Shown piece after piece: positions 63,105-64,000 of a DNA stretch of 64,000 nt. Each line of letters begins with the position of its first letter. The stretch's first letter is position 1. Below the pieces are notes generated by a model. It saw only the letters and a program-made list of their open reading frames with translations. It was not told where the DNA came from and made no database searches. Source of the stretch: Oceanospirillaceae bacterium (GTDB taxonomy: Bacteria; Pseudomonadota; Gammaproteobacteria; Pseudomonadales; Oceanobacteraceae); assembly GCA_002724925.1 (NCBI GenBank), contig PBQA01000013.1, forward strand, positions 124,001 through 188,000, written 5' to 3'. Made by a program: the position numbers and the translations under genes.

Positions 63105-63659
63105 TCAACGACCGTACATGCCAGTGATTGAGGTTTTCTCTATGGTATTCGCATTCACCATATAGCCGATCAGAGCAGCGCTGGCGTCTTTTGGTAGGTC
63201 CAGCTGCTCAACAGACAGGGCGTGCACTGTGAATATATAGCGGTGAGGGTCATCACCCACTGGCGGACATGCGCCACCAAAACCGTAAGTGCCAAAATCT
63301 GAGCGGCCATGCACCGCGCCATCAGGCAGATTTTCGCCCCCGGTCATGCCTGCATTAGTTGGCAGAGTCGTGACATCCGCCGGGATGTTATAAACAATCC
63401 AGTGCCACCAACCCGAACCTGTAGGTGCATCCGGGTCGTAGACTCTGACCACATAACTCTTGGTGCCCTCAGGGCCTGCTGTCCAACTCAGATCGGGTGA
63501 GATATTTTCCCCTTCGCAACCAAAGCCTTTAAACACCTGAGTATTCGCCAGGGTGCTGCCGTCGGCAAAGGTGTCACTTGAAACAGCAAAATCGTCAGCC
63601 AGAGCACTACCTGACATAAGTGCCAGAGTGGTACCCAGAAGGGTTGCGGTGCGGCGCAT
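63105..63659 (-). CDS. YbhB/YbcL (PEBP) family exported protein
   Basis: Periplasmic protein of 184 residues with a signal peptide (cut after SALA). Phosphatidylethanolamine-binding fold signatures: VRVYDPDAPTGSGWWHWIVY, GRSDFGTYGFGGACPPVGD and PHRYIFTVHAL. Ligand unknown. Located directly upstream of the NlpC/P60 gene. Confidence 0.92.
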   Translation of the reverse strand: MRRTATLLGTTLALMSGSALADDFAVSSDTFADGSTLANTQVFKGFGCEGENISPDLSWTAGPEGTKSYVVRVYDPDAPTGSGWWHWIVYNIPADVTTLPTNAGMTGGENLPDGAVHGRSDFGTYGFGGACPPVGDDPHRYIFTVHALSVEQLDLPKDASAALIGYMVNANTIEKTSITGMYGR

Positions 63660-63859
63660 AAAAGTCTCCTGTTTAAATACTGAAAAGCGGACTCTTAAAC
63701 TATCAGTCTTTCAATAATTTTTCATAGACTTCTTGCGAAAAGAGGCGAGACGGTGTCGGGACATCCTAATAACCATTCATTAACTCTCGATTAAAGGATG
63801 GGACCTGCACGCCAACGAATGGCGCTATGAGTCTATTCGGTCAGGCGTATGGATTCTCG

Positions 63860-64000
63860 TCAGGGGCCGATATTTGCCCATTGCTCGACACCTATGGCGT
63901 TCATCACCAGCTGAACGGATAAGGCCGCCAGAATCATCCCCATGATCTTCGTCAGCAGAGATGCACCACCACTGCCAATCACCGCAAGAATACGGTCTGA
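63860..64000 (-). CDS. MarC family membrane protein, 5' part outside window
   Basis: The last 46 codons of a minus-strand gene reach the window edge: ...LLTKIMGMILAALSVQLVMNAIGV... to a TGA at 63862-63860. The segment resembles the C-terminal helix of MarC/UPF0056 proteins. The 200 bp between it and the PEBP gene shows nothing recognisable. Confidence 0.7.
   Translation of the reverse strand, partial: SDRILAVIGSGGASLLTKIMGMILAALSVQLVMNAIGVEQWANIGP

Overview
This window looks like the chromosome of a marine, motile or surface-attaching gammaproteobacterium of the Pseudomonadales/Oceanospirillales type. The evidence is the gene order aminotransferase-dksA-gluQ-cbrX-cbrA-cbrB-(sRNA)-pcnB-folK-panB-panC, which from memory is the Pseudomonas order, together with a complete MSHA pilus locus, NtrBC, and housekeeping genes of clear gammaproteobacterial type. 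I see no insertion sequence, prophage, tRNA, rRNA or CRISPR array. Nearly all the sequence is coding, in short operons.

Region 1 (1-13.2 kb). Pantothenate/folate genes and pcnB lie downstream of the CbrA-CbrB carbon/nitrogen two-component system; gluQ, dksA, an aminotransferase and sfsA follow. The 1.67 kb between cbrB and pcnB carries no protein gene. On the minus strand it reads as three tandem cassettes. Each has CbrB-like TGTTAC/GTAACA sites, an IHF-like site, a sigma-54 -24/-12 promoter, a 230-310 nt RNA rich in A-R-N (Hfq distal-face/Crc) motifs, and an intrinsic terminator. I interpret these as three tandem CrcZ-like decoy RNAs, where pseudomonads are known to carry one at this spot. 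This is the main finding of the window.

Region 2 (13.2-26.6 kb). A Rieske protein, a candidate Fur-repressed sRNA, a cyclic-nucleotide-binding-domain protein, a pentapeptide protein, DNA polymerase II and a CorA/ZntB transporter lead into an iron-related island. The island consists of a divergent di-haem peroxidase lipoprotein and an operon imelysin - di-haem oxidoreductase - DUF1513 - imelysin-like - porin, with a Fur-like box in the divergent promoter.

Region 3 (26.6-33.4 kb). The minus-strand cluster gpmI-envC-ctpA-yibQ is divergent from yibN-secB; trmL faces secB. This is a common conserved gammaproteobacterial neighbourhood.

Region 4 (33.5-51.9 kb). An MSHA type IV pilus locus on the plus strand (mshI, pilN-like, J, K, L, M, N, E, G, a variant pilin, major pilin, C, D, O, P) ends in two tandem mshQ-like genes.

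Region 5 (51.9-64 kb). ntrC-ntrB has its own apparent NtrC site and sigma-54 promoter. After it come a DUF4124 protein, dtd, a SirB-family membrane protein, a chemoreceptor, a 2-oxoglutarate/Fe(II) oxygenase, and a GDT1/UPF0016 manganese exporter under a yybP-ykoY riboswitch. The window closes with a metallopeptidase, small proteins (PpiC, PqiA-like, HopJ), an NlpC/P60 lipoprotein, a PEBP-family protein and the 3' end of a MarC-family gene.

All assignments come from reading the sequence and recalling families; no database search was run. Transcription starts are inferred from promoter geometry.
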